Assembly (NCBI GenBank): GCA_012719815.1
Contig: JAAXZP010000387.1
Location: forward strand, 1-10,970
Origin: Christensenellaceae bacterium
GTDB taxonomy: Bacteria; Bacillota; Clostridia; Christensenellales; SZUA-584
DNA: 10,970 nt
Direction: 5' to 3'
Part shown: piece by piece, positions 1 through 6,984 of the stretch
Layout: each line of letters begins with the position of its first letter
How positions within the stretch are numbered: the first letter of the stretch is position 1
Translations under genes and position numbers: made by a program
The notes under the pieces: generated by a model
What the model was told of the DNA's origin: nothing
The model's input: only the letters and a program-made list of their open reading frames with translations
The model's database searches: none

Positions 1-1
1 C

Positions 2-211
2 CTCAACTACTTTGAGGAAGATAACCGTCCGCAGACGCGGCTGGACCGCGATCTGGAGAACGGCATGGCTGTTTCCATCGGCCGTCTGCGCGAAGATACT
101 GTCTATGACTATAAATTTGTGTGCCTGAGCCACAACACGCTGCGCGGTGCTGCGGGCGGCGCGGTGCTGATGGCTGAACTGCTGGCGGCAAAAGGATATT
201 TCGACCGTTAA
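2..211 (+). CDS. asd: Aspartate-semialdehyde dehydrogenase, C-terminal end (5' truncated by window)
   Basis: The open frame from base 2 to the TAA at 209-211 encodes the last 69 residues of a protein whose 5' part lies outside the window. It reads LNYFEEDNRPQTRLDRD, then NGMAVSIGR, YDYKFVCLSHNTLRGAAGG, and ends LLAAKGYFDR. This matches the C-terminal end of the Asd form common in Clostridia and Archaea, where the RLDRD, GMAV.GR and HNT.RGAAGG blocks are conserved. The enzyme reduces L-aspartyl-4-phosphate to aspartate semialdehyde with NADPH in the cytosol and feeds lysine/diaminopimelate, threonine and methionine synthesis. dapA follows 57 bases later on the same strand, as expected for a lysine operon. 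The catalytic cysteine would lie upstream and cannot be checked. No terminator separates it from dapA; the gap has only two tiny stems (212-224 and 230-245). Confidence 0.9.
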   Translation, partial: LNYFEEDNRPQTRLDRDLENGMAVSIGRLREDTVYDYKFVCLSHNTLRGAAGGAVLMAELLAAKGYFDR

Positions 212-268
212 GGTTTTCCAAACCACCTCCCGGCGAGTATGCCGGAATATTGAAAGGAGCGTGGCCGT

Positions 269-1150
269 ATGAGTATTTTCAAAGGGGCAGCAACAGCGCT
301 GGTCACACCGTTTAACGACAAGGGCGTGGACTTTGCCGTCTTTGAGCAGCTGATCGAGTATCAGATTGAGAACGGCATTGACGCGCTGGTCGTTTGCGGT
401 ACCACCGGCGAAGCGTCGACGATGTCGAAGGAGGAGCAATACGCCGCCATCGATTTCGTCGTGAAACAGACGGCAGGCCGCGTACCGGTGATTGCCGGTA
501 CGGGCACCAACAACACCGCCACTTCGGTGGATGCGGCCAAAAAGGCGGCAGATCTGGGCGTTGATGCGCTGCTGGTCGTGACACCCTATTACAACAAGTG
601 CACGCAGACCGGACTCATCCGTCACTTCTATGCGATTGCGGACGCCACCCCGCTGCCTGTGATTGTATACAACATTCCCGGACGCACGGGCTACAACGTC
701 ACCCCCGCCGCCATGAAAGAGCTGGCTGCTCACGACCGCATAGTGGGCACCAAGGACGCGACAGCCGACATCTGCCAGATCGTGGAGATGGCGCGACTCT
801 GCCCGGGGCTGGAGATCTATTCCGGCAACGACGACCATGTAATACCCATACTGTCGGTGGGCGGGCTCGGCGTCATTTCGGTGGTCTCCAATGTGGCGCC
901 GCGCATGACGCACGATATGGTCATGGCGTATCTTAGCGGCGATGTGGTGAAAGCGCGCGAACTTCAGTTTAAACTCAACCCGCTTGTCAAGGCGCTGTTT
1001 AGCGAAGTCAACCCGACGCCTGTCAAAAAGGCGCTTAACATGATTGGCATACCCGTGGGTATTCCGCGGTTGCCCCTCACTGAAATGAGCCCTGACAAGG
1101 CTGCGCTCCTGAAAAAGGAACTGATCGCCCTGGGGTTTGACATCGTCTGA
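269..1150 (+). CDS. dapA: 4-hydroxy-tetrahydrodipicolinate synthase
   Basis: This 293-residue protein has the usual length and the single TIM-barrel layout of DapA. It condenses pyruvate with aspartate semialdehyde, the committed step toward diaminopimelate and lysine. Visible hallmarks are the GTTGEAS loop (residues 44-50), TPYYNK with Tyr108, VYNIPGRT with catalytic Tyr134 and substrate-binding Arg139, and the Schiff-base Lys162 in GTKDAT. By family alignment these correspond to E. coli Tyr107, Tyr133, Arg138 and Lys161. A GNDD block (about residues 186-189) and the EVNPTPVKKAL segment near the C-terminus are also typical. The ATG at 269 follows AAAGGAG at good spacing. The gene sits between asd and dapB in one operon, 40 bases before the dapB start. 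Nothing looks damaged. Confidence 0.97.
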   Translation: MSIFKGAATALVTPFNDKGVDFAVFEQLIEYQIENGIDALVVCGTTGEASTMSKEEQYAAIDFVVKQTAGRVPVIAGTGTNNTATSVDAAKKAADLGVDALLVVTPYYNKCTQTGLIRHFYAIADATPLPVIVYNIPGRTGYNVTPAAMKELAAHDRIVGTKDATADICQIVEMARLCPGLEIYSGNDDHVIPILSVGGLGVISVVSNVAPRMTHDMVMAYLSGDVVKARELQFKLNPLVKALFSEVNPTPVKKALNMIGIPVGIPRLPLTEMSPDKAALLKKELIALGFDIV

Positions 1151-1190
1151 CATTCCGGCCCAACATTCGTCAGAAAGCACGAGGATTGTT

Positions 1191-2396
1191 ATGAATATTA
1201 TTATCTGCGGCGTTAACGGCCGCATGGGACAAACTTTGGCTCAGGTCATCGCCGAAACGGAGGGCTTTACTGTTCTTGCAGGCGTCGATAAAGACCCTGA
1301 TGCCGTCAATAACAGCTTCCCTGTATTCAAGAGCCCGTTTGAATGTCCGGACGGCGCTGATGTGCTGATAGACTTTTCGCGCCCTGAGGCGCTGCCTGCC
1401 AATCTCGGCTATGCGCAGCACAAAAACATCCCCCTGGTAATTGCCACCACCGGCTATACCGAGGAGGACAAGGCCGAGATCAAGCTGTCGTCTGAGCACA
1501 TCCCTATTTTTATGGCGGCCAACATGTCGGTGGGCGTCAGCCTGCAGATGGAGCTGGCGCGCCGCGCAGCGGAATTCTGGGGCGAGGACTGTGATATCGA
1601 GATCGTGGAGCGGCATCACAACCGCAAGGTGGACGCCCCCAGCGGCACAGCCCTGGCTTTGGCCGAGTGCATCAACAACGCGATGATGTCGCCCAAACCG
1701 CTGCTATGCGGCCGCTGTTCCCGCAGCGAAAGCCGCGGGCGTGAAATCGGCGTGCATGCTGTGCGCGGCGGCACCATACCCGGCGACCATACCGTTATGT
1801 TCATCAGTACCGACGAAATTCTGGAGATTAAGCACATCGCCCAATCTCCGCGCATATTCGCGCTGGGCGCGCTCCGTGCCGCAGGCTTTATATGCTCCCG
1901 TCCGCCGGGCCTGTATAACATGACGGACATGATACAGCAGAACGCCATCACCAACATATACAAGGACGACGGGCAGGCGATGATCACGCTGGCCAACCTG
2001 CCGTTTTCTCCTCAAGCAATCGCATCCGTGTTCTCGGACATCGCTGCGGTGGGCGTCAAGGTGGATATCATCAGCCAGACCTCGCCGTTTAACGGGCGCG
2101 TCGGGCTGTCGTTCTCCCTCCCCCGCGCCGACCTCAAGCGCAGCCTTAAGCAGCGGGAGAAATTTAAAAAGGACGGCGTCGAAATCATCGCCACCGACGC
2201 GCTGTCCAAGCTCACGGTGGAAGGGCCTGTCATGGAGAGCCAGTCGGGCGTGTCAGCGCGACTTTTTGGCGCTATGGCCGAAAAGGGTATTGCCATCTCC
2301 ATCATCACCACATCGGAAACCAAAATCAGCTTCTGCGTGGAATCCGAGCGCTCCACCGAAGCGGTGGGCATCGTGGCCAGCGCGTTTTACCTGTAA
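1191..2396 (+). CDS. dapB: 4-hydroxy-tetrahydrodipicolinate reductase fused to a C-terminal aspartokinase-like ACT domain pair
   Basis: The chosen ATG at 1191 follows GAGGA at 1181-1185; the frame stays open upstream to 1137, overlapping dapA, but the Rossmann motif begins right at this ATG. The product is 401 residues, whereas DapB is usually about 250-270. Residues 1-248 are a complete DapB: NAD(P)-binding GVNGRMG (7-13), ATTG (85-88), AANMSVGV (109-116), catalytic VERHHNRKVDAPSGTA (His142, His143, Lys146), VRGGTIPGDHTVMF (191-204) and PGLYNMTDMI (239-248). From about residue 252 the sequence switches to the regulatory half of an aspartokinase: AITNIYKDDGQAMITL (252-267), a first ACT unit with a FSLPRADL block, and a second with VMESQSGVSARLF and ITTSETKIS (372-380). 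No kinase domain is present. The reductase reaction is certain in outline; allosteric control by lysine or another amino acid is inference. A bidirectional terminator follows. Confidence 0.93.
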   Translation: MNIIICGVNGRMGQTLAQVIAETEGFTVLAGVDKDPDAVNNSFPVFKSPFECPDGADVLIDFSRPEALPANLGYAQHKNIPLVIATTGYTEEDKAEIKLSSEHIPIFMAANMSVGVSLQMELARRAAEFWGEDCDIEIVERHHNRKVDAPSGTALALAECINNAMMSPKPLLCGRCSRSESRGREIGVHAVRGGTIPGDHTVMFISTDEILEIKHIAQSPRIFALGALRAAGFICSRPPGLYNMTDMIQQNAITNIYKDDGQAMITLANLPFSPQAIASVFSDIAAVGVKVDIISQTSPFNGRVGLSFSLPRADLKRSLKQREKFKKDGVEIIATDALSKLTVEGPVMESQSGVSARLFGAMAEKGIAISIITTSETKISFCVESERSTEAVGIVASAFYL

Positions 2397-2412
2397 GCAA
2401 AAAGTCAAACTA

Positions 2413-2438
2413 AAAAGAGAGCCGGGTGGCTCTCTTTT
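2413..2438. terminator. Bidirectional intrinsic terminator between convergent dapB and purD
   Basis: A perfect 11-bp inverted repeat lies between the two convergent genes: arms AAAAGAGAGCC (2413-2423) and GGCTCTCTTTT (2428-2438), with a four-base GGGT loop. The GC core is flanked by an A run on one side and a T run on the other, so a U tract forms in either direction. It sits 16 bases after the dapB stop and 11 bases after the purD stop, and probably ends both operons. Confidence 0.9.
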
Positions 2439-2449
2439 GCATTCCAATA

Positions 2450-3700
2450 CTATTTGACTCCGATATCCCTGCGGTAATGCATGCCCTCAAATGAAATCTT
2501 TTCTGCTTCGCTGTATGCTTTCAGCCGGGCTTCGGCGATATCCTTCCCCATCGCCGTGACGCCCAGCACACGGCCGCCGGCGGTCACATAGCCGCCGGTT
2601 TGCCTCGCCGTGCCTGCGTGGAACACGATGGCGTCCTTCACCTGCTCCAGCCCGGATATCGGCAGCCCTTTGGGATAACTGCCGGGGTAGCCGCCCGAGG
2701 CCAGCACGACGCACACGGCGCTGCGCTCGTCCCATTCCAGCGTCACCTCATGAAGCCTGCCGTCGATCACCGCGTCCATCATATCCAGAAGATCGTTTTT
2801 CATGCGCGGCAGCACCGCCTGAGCCTCCGGATCGCCGAAGCGGGCGTTATATTCCAGCACCTTGGGGCCGTCTCCCGTCAGCATCAGGCCGAAATACAGC
2901 ACACCCTTGAACTCCTCGCCTTCTCTTTTCAGCGCGTCCAGCGTACGGCGGATAATCTTTTCCTCCACCTCGGCGCGCACCGCGTCCGTGTATTTCGGGC
3001 TGGGCGAGAACGCGCCCATGCCGCCGGTGTTGGGCCCCTGATCGTTGTCATACGCGCGCTTATGGTCCTGCGCGCTCGCCATCGGCAGTATGGTTTTGCC
3101 ATCGCAGAACGCCAGCACCGACACTTCCGGGCCCGTCATGTATTCCTCAATCACCACGCGGCTGCCTGCATCGCCGAAAACGCGCTTTTGCATGATGTCG
3201 TCAAGCGCAGCCTGTGCCTCCTTAACCGTTTGACAGATGATGACGCCCTTGCCCAGCGCCAGCCCGTCCGCTTTCACCACGGTCGGCATCGGGCACGTCT
3301 TCACATAAGCGCAGGCGGCGTCATAGTGGGAAAACACCTCATAGCGCGCCGTGGGGATGCCGTATTTTTTCATCAGGTGCTTGGCGTACACCTTGCTGCC
3401 TTCCAGCCGCGCGCCCGCAGCCGTGGGACCGAACGCGCGGATGCCCTTTTGCTGCAGCGCATCCACAAGGCCCATATAAAGCGGGTCGTCCGGCGCGACC
3501 ACCACGAGGCCAAACCGCTGCTGTTCCGCATAGTCCACCAGAGCCGGAATGTCCGTCGCTTTAATCGGCACGCACTCCGCCATGTCCGCGATTCCGCCGT
3601 TGCCCGGCGCGCAATGTATTTCCGTGATTTTGGGATTTTGGCGCAGTTTCCAGATGATCGCATGTTCTCGGCCGCCGCTGCCCACTACGAGTATCTTCAT
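2450..3700 (-). CDS. purD: Phosphoribosylamine-glycine ligase (GAR synthetase)
   Basis: This 416-residue protein has the usual PurD length. It joins phosphoribosylamine and glycine using ATP, the second step of de novo purine synthesis. The N-terminal domain opens with MKILVVGSGGREHA, the family signature. The central ATP-grasp region shows VVKADGLALGKGV (141-153), QDHKRAYDND.GPNTGGMGA (211-230) and EYNARFGDPEAQ (283-294), which bind ATP and Mg. The ATG at 3700 has AAGGAG just upstream, and that site overlaps the purH stop codon; the two genes are 13 bases apart, suggesting coupled translation. In the PurD phosphate loop the common VVGPE.PL reads VVAPDDPL (67-74), a modest departure. It is the last gene of the purine operon and ends just before the shared terminator. 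Confidence 0.97.
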   Translation of the reverse strand: MKILVVGSGGREHAIIWKLRQNPKITEIHCAPGNGGIADMAECVPIKATDIPALVDYAEQQRFGLVVVAPDDPLYMGLVDALQQKGIRAFGPTAAGARLEGSKVYAKHLMKKYGIPTARYEVFSHYDAACAYVKTCPMPTVVKADGLALGKGVIICQTVKEAQAALDDIMQKRVFGDAGSRVVIEEYMTGPEVSVLAFCDGKTILPMASAQDHKRAYDNDQGPNTGGMGAFSPSPKYTDAVRAEVEEKIIRRTLDALKREGEEFKGVLYFGLMLTGDGPKVLEYNARFGDPEAQAVLPRMKNDLLDMMDAVIDGRLHEVTLEWDERSAVCVVLASGGYPGSYPKGLPISGLEQVKDAIVFHAGTARQTGGYVTAGGRVLGVTAMGKDIAEARLKAYSEAEKISFEGMHYRRDIGVK

Positions 3701-3713
3701 GCCGCTCTGCTCC

Positions 3714-5246
3714 TTAGTGCTTGAAATGCCGCATGCCGGTGAACACCATCGCGATGCCCAGCTCGTCGCACGCTTTGATGGAATCCTCGTCGCGGATGCT
3801 GCCGCCCGGCTGGATGATGGCCGCTATGCCGTACTTCGCCGCCAGCCGCACACAGTCGTCAAACGGGAAATAGGCGTCGGACGCCAGCACCGCGCCGCGA
3901 GCCTTATTGCCCGCGCGCTGCAAAGCGTTCTCCGCCGCCCAGATGCGCGACACCTGCCCGGGGCCGAGCCCCAAAGACTGGCCATCCTTCGCCACCGCAA
4001 TGGCGTTGCTTTTCAGATGATTCACAAGCTTCCATGCGAACAGCAGGTCTTTCAACTGCTCTTCTGTCGGCGCTTTCTTCGTTACGACTTTCAGCTCGCC
4101 TGCCAGCAGCTTGTCGTCCACCTGCTGCACGATAAGCCCGCCCAGCGGTTTTTTGAGGTCCAGCGCCGTGGAAGGTATTTTGCTGGATATACCGGGCAGG
4201 CGCAGTATGCGCAGGTTCTTCTTAGTCTTCAGCACTTCCAGCGCCTCGTCGGTAAAGCCGGGCGCTATGACAATCTCAAGGAAGGTTTTGACCATCTCCT
4301 CGGCTGTCGCTTTGTCCACCTCGGCATTCACCGCCACGATGCCGCCGAATATCGACACCGGGTCCGCGTTATAAGCTTTCATATACGCTTCATACACCGA
4401 GGCCCCGCTGCCCACGCCGCACGGATTGGCGTGTTTGGCCGCAACCACGGTGATCTCCTCAACCTCGCGCAGGCAGTCCAGCGCGCCGTTGGTATCGTTG
4501 ATGTTGTTGAACGACAGTTCCTTACCCCACAACTGTTCCGCCGCAGCCAAAGTCCCTTCAATGTGAAGCGGCTCGCGATAGAACGCGGCTGTCTGGTGCG
4601 GGTTCTCGCCGTAGCGCATGTCCTGCAGTTTTTCAAACGTCAACGTCAGCTTGTCCGGGTACCCGCCGCCGTTCTGCTGGCGCAGCCATCCGGCTATCAG
4701 CGCGTCGTACGCCGCGGTGTGCTCAAACACCTTGACGCACAGGTCGAATTTCGTCTGCCGCGTGATGCCACCCTCTTTCAGCTCGGCCAGTACGCGTCCG
4801 TAGTCCGCCGGGTCCACGATGGATGCGACGTCCTGCCAGTTTTTTGCCGCCGCGCGCAGCATGCTTGGGCCGCCGATATCAATGTTCTCGATTGCTTCCT
4901 CCAGCGTCACGTCGGGCTTGGATATCGTCGCCTTGAACGGATACAGGTTAACCGCCACGATGTCGATAAGACCAACGCCCAGTCGTTCCACCTGCGCCAT
5001 ATGCTCCGGATTACTGCGCATCGCGAGTATGCCGGCGTGGATGGCAGGGTGCAGCGTCTTGACGCGGCCGTCCAGGCATTCCGGGAAACCGGTGATTTCC
5101 GATACGTTGGTCACGGGCAAACCCGCCGCTTCCAGCGCCTTCTGCGTGCCCCCCGTGGAGAGCAGCTCGAAACCCAGCTCATGGAGCCCTGTCGCAAACT
5201 CCACGATACCCGTCTTGTCGTACACGCTGAGAAAAGCTCTTCTCAT
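3714..5246 (-). CDS. purH: Bifunctional AICAR transformylase / IMP cyclohydrolase
   Basis: PurH performs the last two steps to IMP: formyl transfer from 10-formyl-THF to AICAR, then ring closure. The 510-residue product matches the family. The N-terminal MGS-like cyclohydrolase domain (about 1-195) shows SVYDKTGI (7-14), STGGT (30-34), LDGRVKTLHP (58-67) and AVNLYPF (98-104). The transformylase domain (about 200-510) has RYGENPHQ (211-218), the catalytic pair Lys271-His272 in KHANPCGVG, SNAIAVAKDGQ, and ASDAYFPFDD near the C-terminus. The frame is open much farther upstream, overlapping purN, but the ATG at 5246 is right because the domain starts at its second residue and GGAGGA precedes it. 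It lies 31 bases after purN and 13 before purD in the same operon. Confidence 0.97.
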   Translation of the reverse strand: MRRAFLSVYDKTGIVEFATGLHELGFELLSTGGTQKALEAAGLPVTNVSEITGFPECLDGRVKTLHPAIHAGILAMRSNPEHMAQVERLGVGLIDIVAVNLYPFKATISKPDVTLEEAIENIDIGGPSMLRAAAKNWQDVASIVDPADYGRVLAELKEGGITRQTKFDLCVKVFEHTAAYDALIAGWLRQQNGGGYPDKLTLTFEKLQDMRYGENPHQTAAFYREPLHIEGTLAAAEQLWGKELSFNNINDTNGALDCLREVEEITVVAAKHANPCGVGSGASVYEAYMKAYNADPVSIFGGIVAVNAEVDKATAEEMVKTFLEIVIAPGFTDEALEVLKTKKNLRILRLPGISSKIPSTALDLKKPLGGLIVQQVDDKLLAGELKVVTKKAPTEEQLKDLLFAWKLVNHLKSNAIAVAKDGQSLGLGPGQVSRIWAAENALQRAGNKARGAVLASDAYFPFDDCVRLAAKYGIAAIIQPGGSIRDEDSIKACDELGIAMVFTGMRHFKH

Positions 5247-5277
5247 AGATTTATCCTCCAAATTGTATAATGCGGTT

Positions 5278-5904
5278 TTAAGTTTTGGGCAGGATGCGCA
5301 CCCGGCGGCCTTCCACGCGCAGCCGCCCTTCACAGAGCAGCGCGACGGACGCAGGCAATATTTCGTGCTCCACCTCAAGCACGCGCACTGCCAGCGTTTC
5401 GGGCGTATCGTCGTCCAAAACCGGCACGCATTTCTGCATGATGATGGGTCCGGTATCCGTGCCTTCGTCCACAAAATGCACCGTCGCGCCGGAAACCTTG
5501 ACGCCGTATTCCAGCACCGCTTCGTGCACTCGCCGCCCGTAGTAGCCCTTGCCGCAGAACGATGGTATGAGCGCCGGGTGGATGTTGACAATCGGATAAC
5601 GGTGCACCAGCTTTGGTCCCAGTATGGATAGGTAACCCGCCAGCACCACCGCCTGCCCGCCAAAGCCTTCGATGGCTTTTGTGACGGCTTCGTCGTGCGC
5701 GGTCTGGTCCGCGAAATCCTTGGGCGAAATTACCACAATGGGCACGCCGGCACGCTGTGCGCGCTCCAGAGCGTACACGCCGGGCTTGCTGGATATCACG
5801 CCGACGACCCGTGCGGGAATACGCCCGTCGGCACAGGCGTCCAGCACCGCCTGCAGGTTGGTGCCGCCGCCCGATGCCATTACAACGATCCGTTCTATCC
5901 GCAC
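5278..5904 (-). CDS. purN: Phosphoribosylglycinamide formyltransferase, 10-formyl-THF dependent
   Basis: PurN transfers a formyl group from 10-formyl-THF to GAR, step three of the pathway. The 208 residues cover the whole family fold: MASGGGTNLQA (9-19) for phosphate binding, NIHPALIPSFCGKGYYG (107-123) with Asn107 and His109, and HFVDEGTDTGPIIMQ with Asp150. By alignment these are the E. coli Asn106-His108-Asp144 catalytic trio. The long GKGYYG..VHEAVLEYGVKVSG wording is typical of clostridial PurN. The start is inferred to be GTG at 5904, because the first in-frame ATG (5880) would remove the first beta strand. This GTG lies inside the purM 3' end, overlapping it by 10 bases, so translation is probably coupled; the upstream Shine-Dalgarno match is poor. 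Confidence 0.95.
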   Translation of the reverse strand: MRIERIVVMASGGGTNLQAVLDACADGRIPARVVGVISSKPGVYALERAQRAGVPIVVISPKDFADQTAHDEAVTKAIEGFGGQAVVLAGYLSILGPKLVHRYPIVNIHPALIPSFCGKGYYGRRVHEAVLEYGVKVSGATVHFVDEGTDTGPIIMQKCVPVLDDDTPETLAVRVLEVEHEILPASVALLCEGRLRVEGRRVRILPKT

Positions 5905-6905
5905 AGCCTGACGCCCTCGCCTTCCTGCACGCTGCCAATCGCAAAGGGCTGCTCTCCCAACTCCTTTGCGGCTGCCAGCACATCGGATTCCAGTTCCGGG
6001 CTGACGGCGATCACCATGCCGATACCCATATTGAACGTGTTGTACGCGTCCTCTGTTTTCATGTTCATATCGCCAAGCAATAGTTTGAATATGAGCGGCA
6101 TGTCCCAGCTGCCCAGTTCAATCCGCGCCCCCAGCCCCTTTGGCAGTCTGCGCGGTATATTCTCGATGAAGCCGCCGCCCGTAATGTGCGCGGCGCCCCT
6201 GATTTCAAAACTGTCCATCAGCGCCAGCAGAGGTTTGACGTAGATGCGTGTCGGAGTCAGCAGTTCCTCGCCCAGCGTTTTCCCCAGATTATCTATGTAC
6301 TGCGACAGCACGCGCTTATCCGGCGTAATCAGCTTGCGCACCAGCGAAAAACCGTTGCTGTGCAGACCGCTGGAACGCAGCCCTATCAGCTTATCCCCGG
6401 GGCGTATGCTGCTGCCGTTGATAAGCTTATCTTTGGGCACGCTGCCCACACAGAAACCGGCGATGTCATATTCGCCCTTTGCGTAAAAGCTGGGCATCTC
6501 CGCCGTTTCCCCGCCGATCAGCGCGCAGCCCGCCTGCCGGCAGCCCTCGGCTATGCCTTTCACGATATCCGCGACCTTCTGGGGAACCAGCTTGGACGTG
6601 GCGATATAGTCCAGAAAGAACATCGGCTTCGCGCCATGGCACACCACGTCGTTGGCGCACATGGCCACGCAGTCGATACCTACCGTGTCGTGCTTGTCCA
6701 GCACAAAGGCATATTTAAGCTTGGTGCCCACGCCGTCCGTGCCGGACACCAGCACGCTGTCGCCGTATTCGTACATGCCGCCGAACGATCCCAGGTCCTG
6801 CAACACGTGCCCGTCAAACGTGGAATGAGCGTGCTTCTTGATCAGCTTGACAGCTTCATATCCCGCTTCCACATCGACGCCCGCGTCCTTATAAGTATAT
6901 CCCAT
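5895..6905 (-). CDS. purM: Phosphoribosylformylglycinamidine cyclo-ligase (AIR synthetase)
   Basis: PurM closes the imidazole ring, converting FGAM to AIR with ATP. The 336-residue length fits. Visible blocks are YKDAGVDVEAG (5-15), the ATP/phosphate segment VSGTDGVGTKLK (53-64), GIDCVAMCANDV (76-87), IGGETAEMPSFY (130-141) and GLHSNGFSLVRK after residue 180, all in the family order. The ATG at 6905 has AAGGAG five bases upstream. Its stop overlaps the purN start by 10 bases. A 79-base gap, the longest within the operon, separates it from purF upstream; that gap holds only short imperfect stems and no convincing terminator or promoter. Confidence 0.97.
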   Translation of the reverse strand: MGYTYKDAGVDVEAGYEAVKLIKKHAHSTFDGHVLQDLGSFGGMYEYGDSVLVSGTDGVGTKLKYAFVLDKHDTVGIDCVAMCANDVVCHGAKPMFFLDYIATSKLVPQKVADIVKGIAEGCRQAGCALIGGETAEMPSFYAKGEYDIAGFCVGSVPKDKLINGSSIRPGDKLIGLRSSGLHSNGFSLVRKLITPDKRVLSQYIDNLGKTLGEELLTPTRIYVKPLLALMDSFEIRGAAHITGGGFIENIPRRLPKGLGARIELGSWDMPLIFKLLLGDMNMKTEDAYNTFNMGIGMVIAVSPELESDVLAAAKELGEQPFAIGSVQEGEGVRLCG

Positions 6906-6984
6906 ATTAACTCCTTAAAGGCAATCAATTATCCGAACTTCACGCCGGCAGCTCTCTCCGGTGATGAAGGCTAAGCCTATATCG

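Noticed and set aside
230..245. CCGGC/GCCGG stem between asd and dapA as terminator or attenuator
   Set aside because: Only five base pairs and no T run follows.
1137..1190. Upstream extension of dapB by 18 codons
   Set aside because: It overlaps the dapA end, has no family similarity, and the ATG at 1191 has its own GAGGA and directly begins the Rossmann motif.
1920..1982. Internal start giving a separate ACT subunit, as in aspartokinase II beta
   Set aside because: Methionines 244, 247 and 264 exist near the junction, but none has a convincing ribosome binding site at proper spacing.
2600..3724. 374-codon plus-strand frame opposite purD (and similar long frames opposite purH, purN, purM, purF and purC)
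   Set aside because: These are antisense shadows of conserved genes in GC-rich DNA, with His/Arg-rich composition and no recognisable motif.
5247..5663. N-terminal extension of purH by 139 codons
   Set aside because: It overlaps purN in another frame, is Arg/Cys/Trp-rich, and the true PurH start has a strong GGAGGA.
6929..6941. Single PurBox-like TTATCCGAACTTC between purF and purM
   Set aside because: It matches 11 of 13 positions, but CCGAAC occurs repeatedly in this GC-rich DNA and there is no partner site or promoter nearby.
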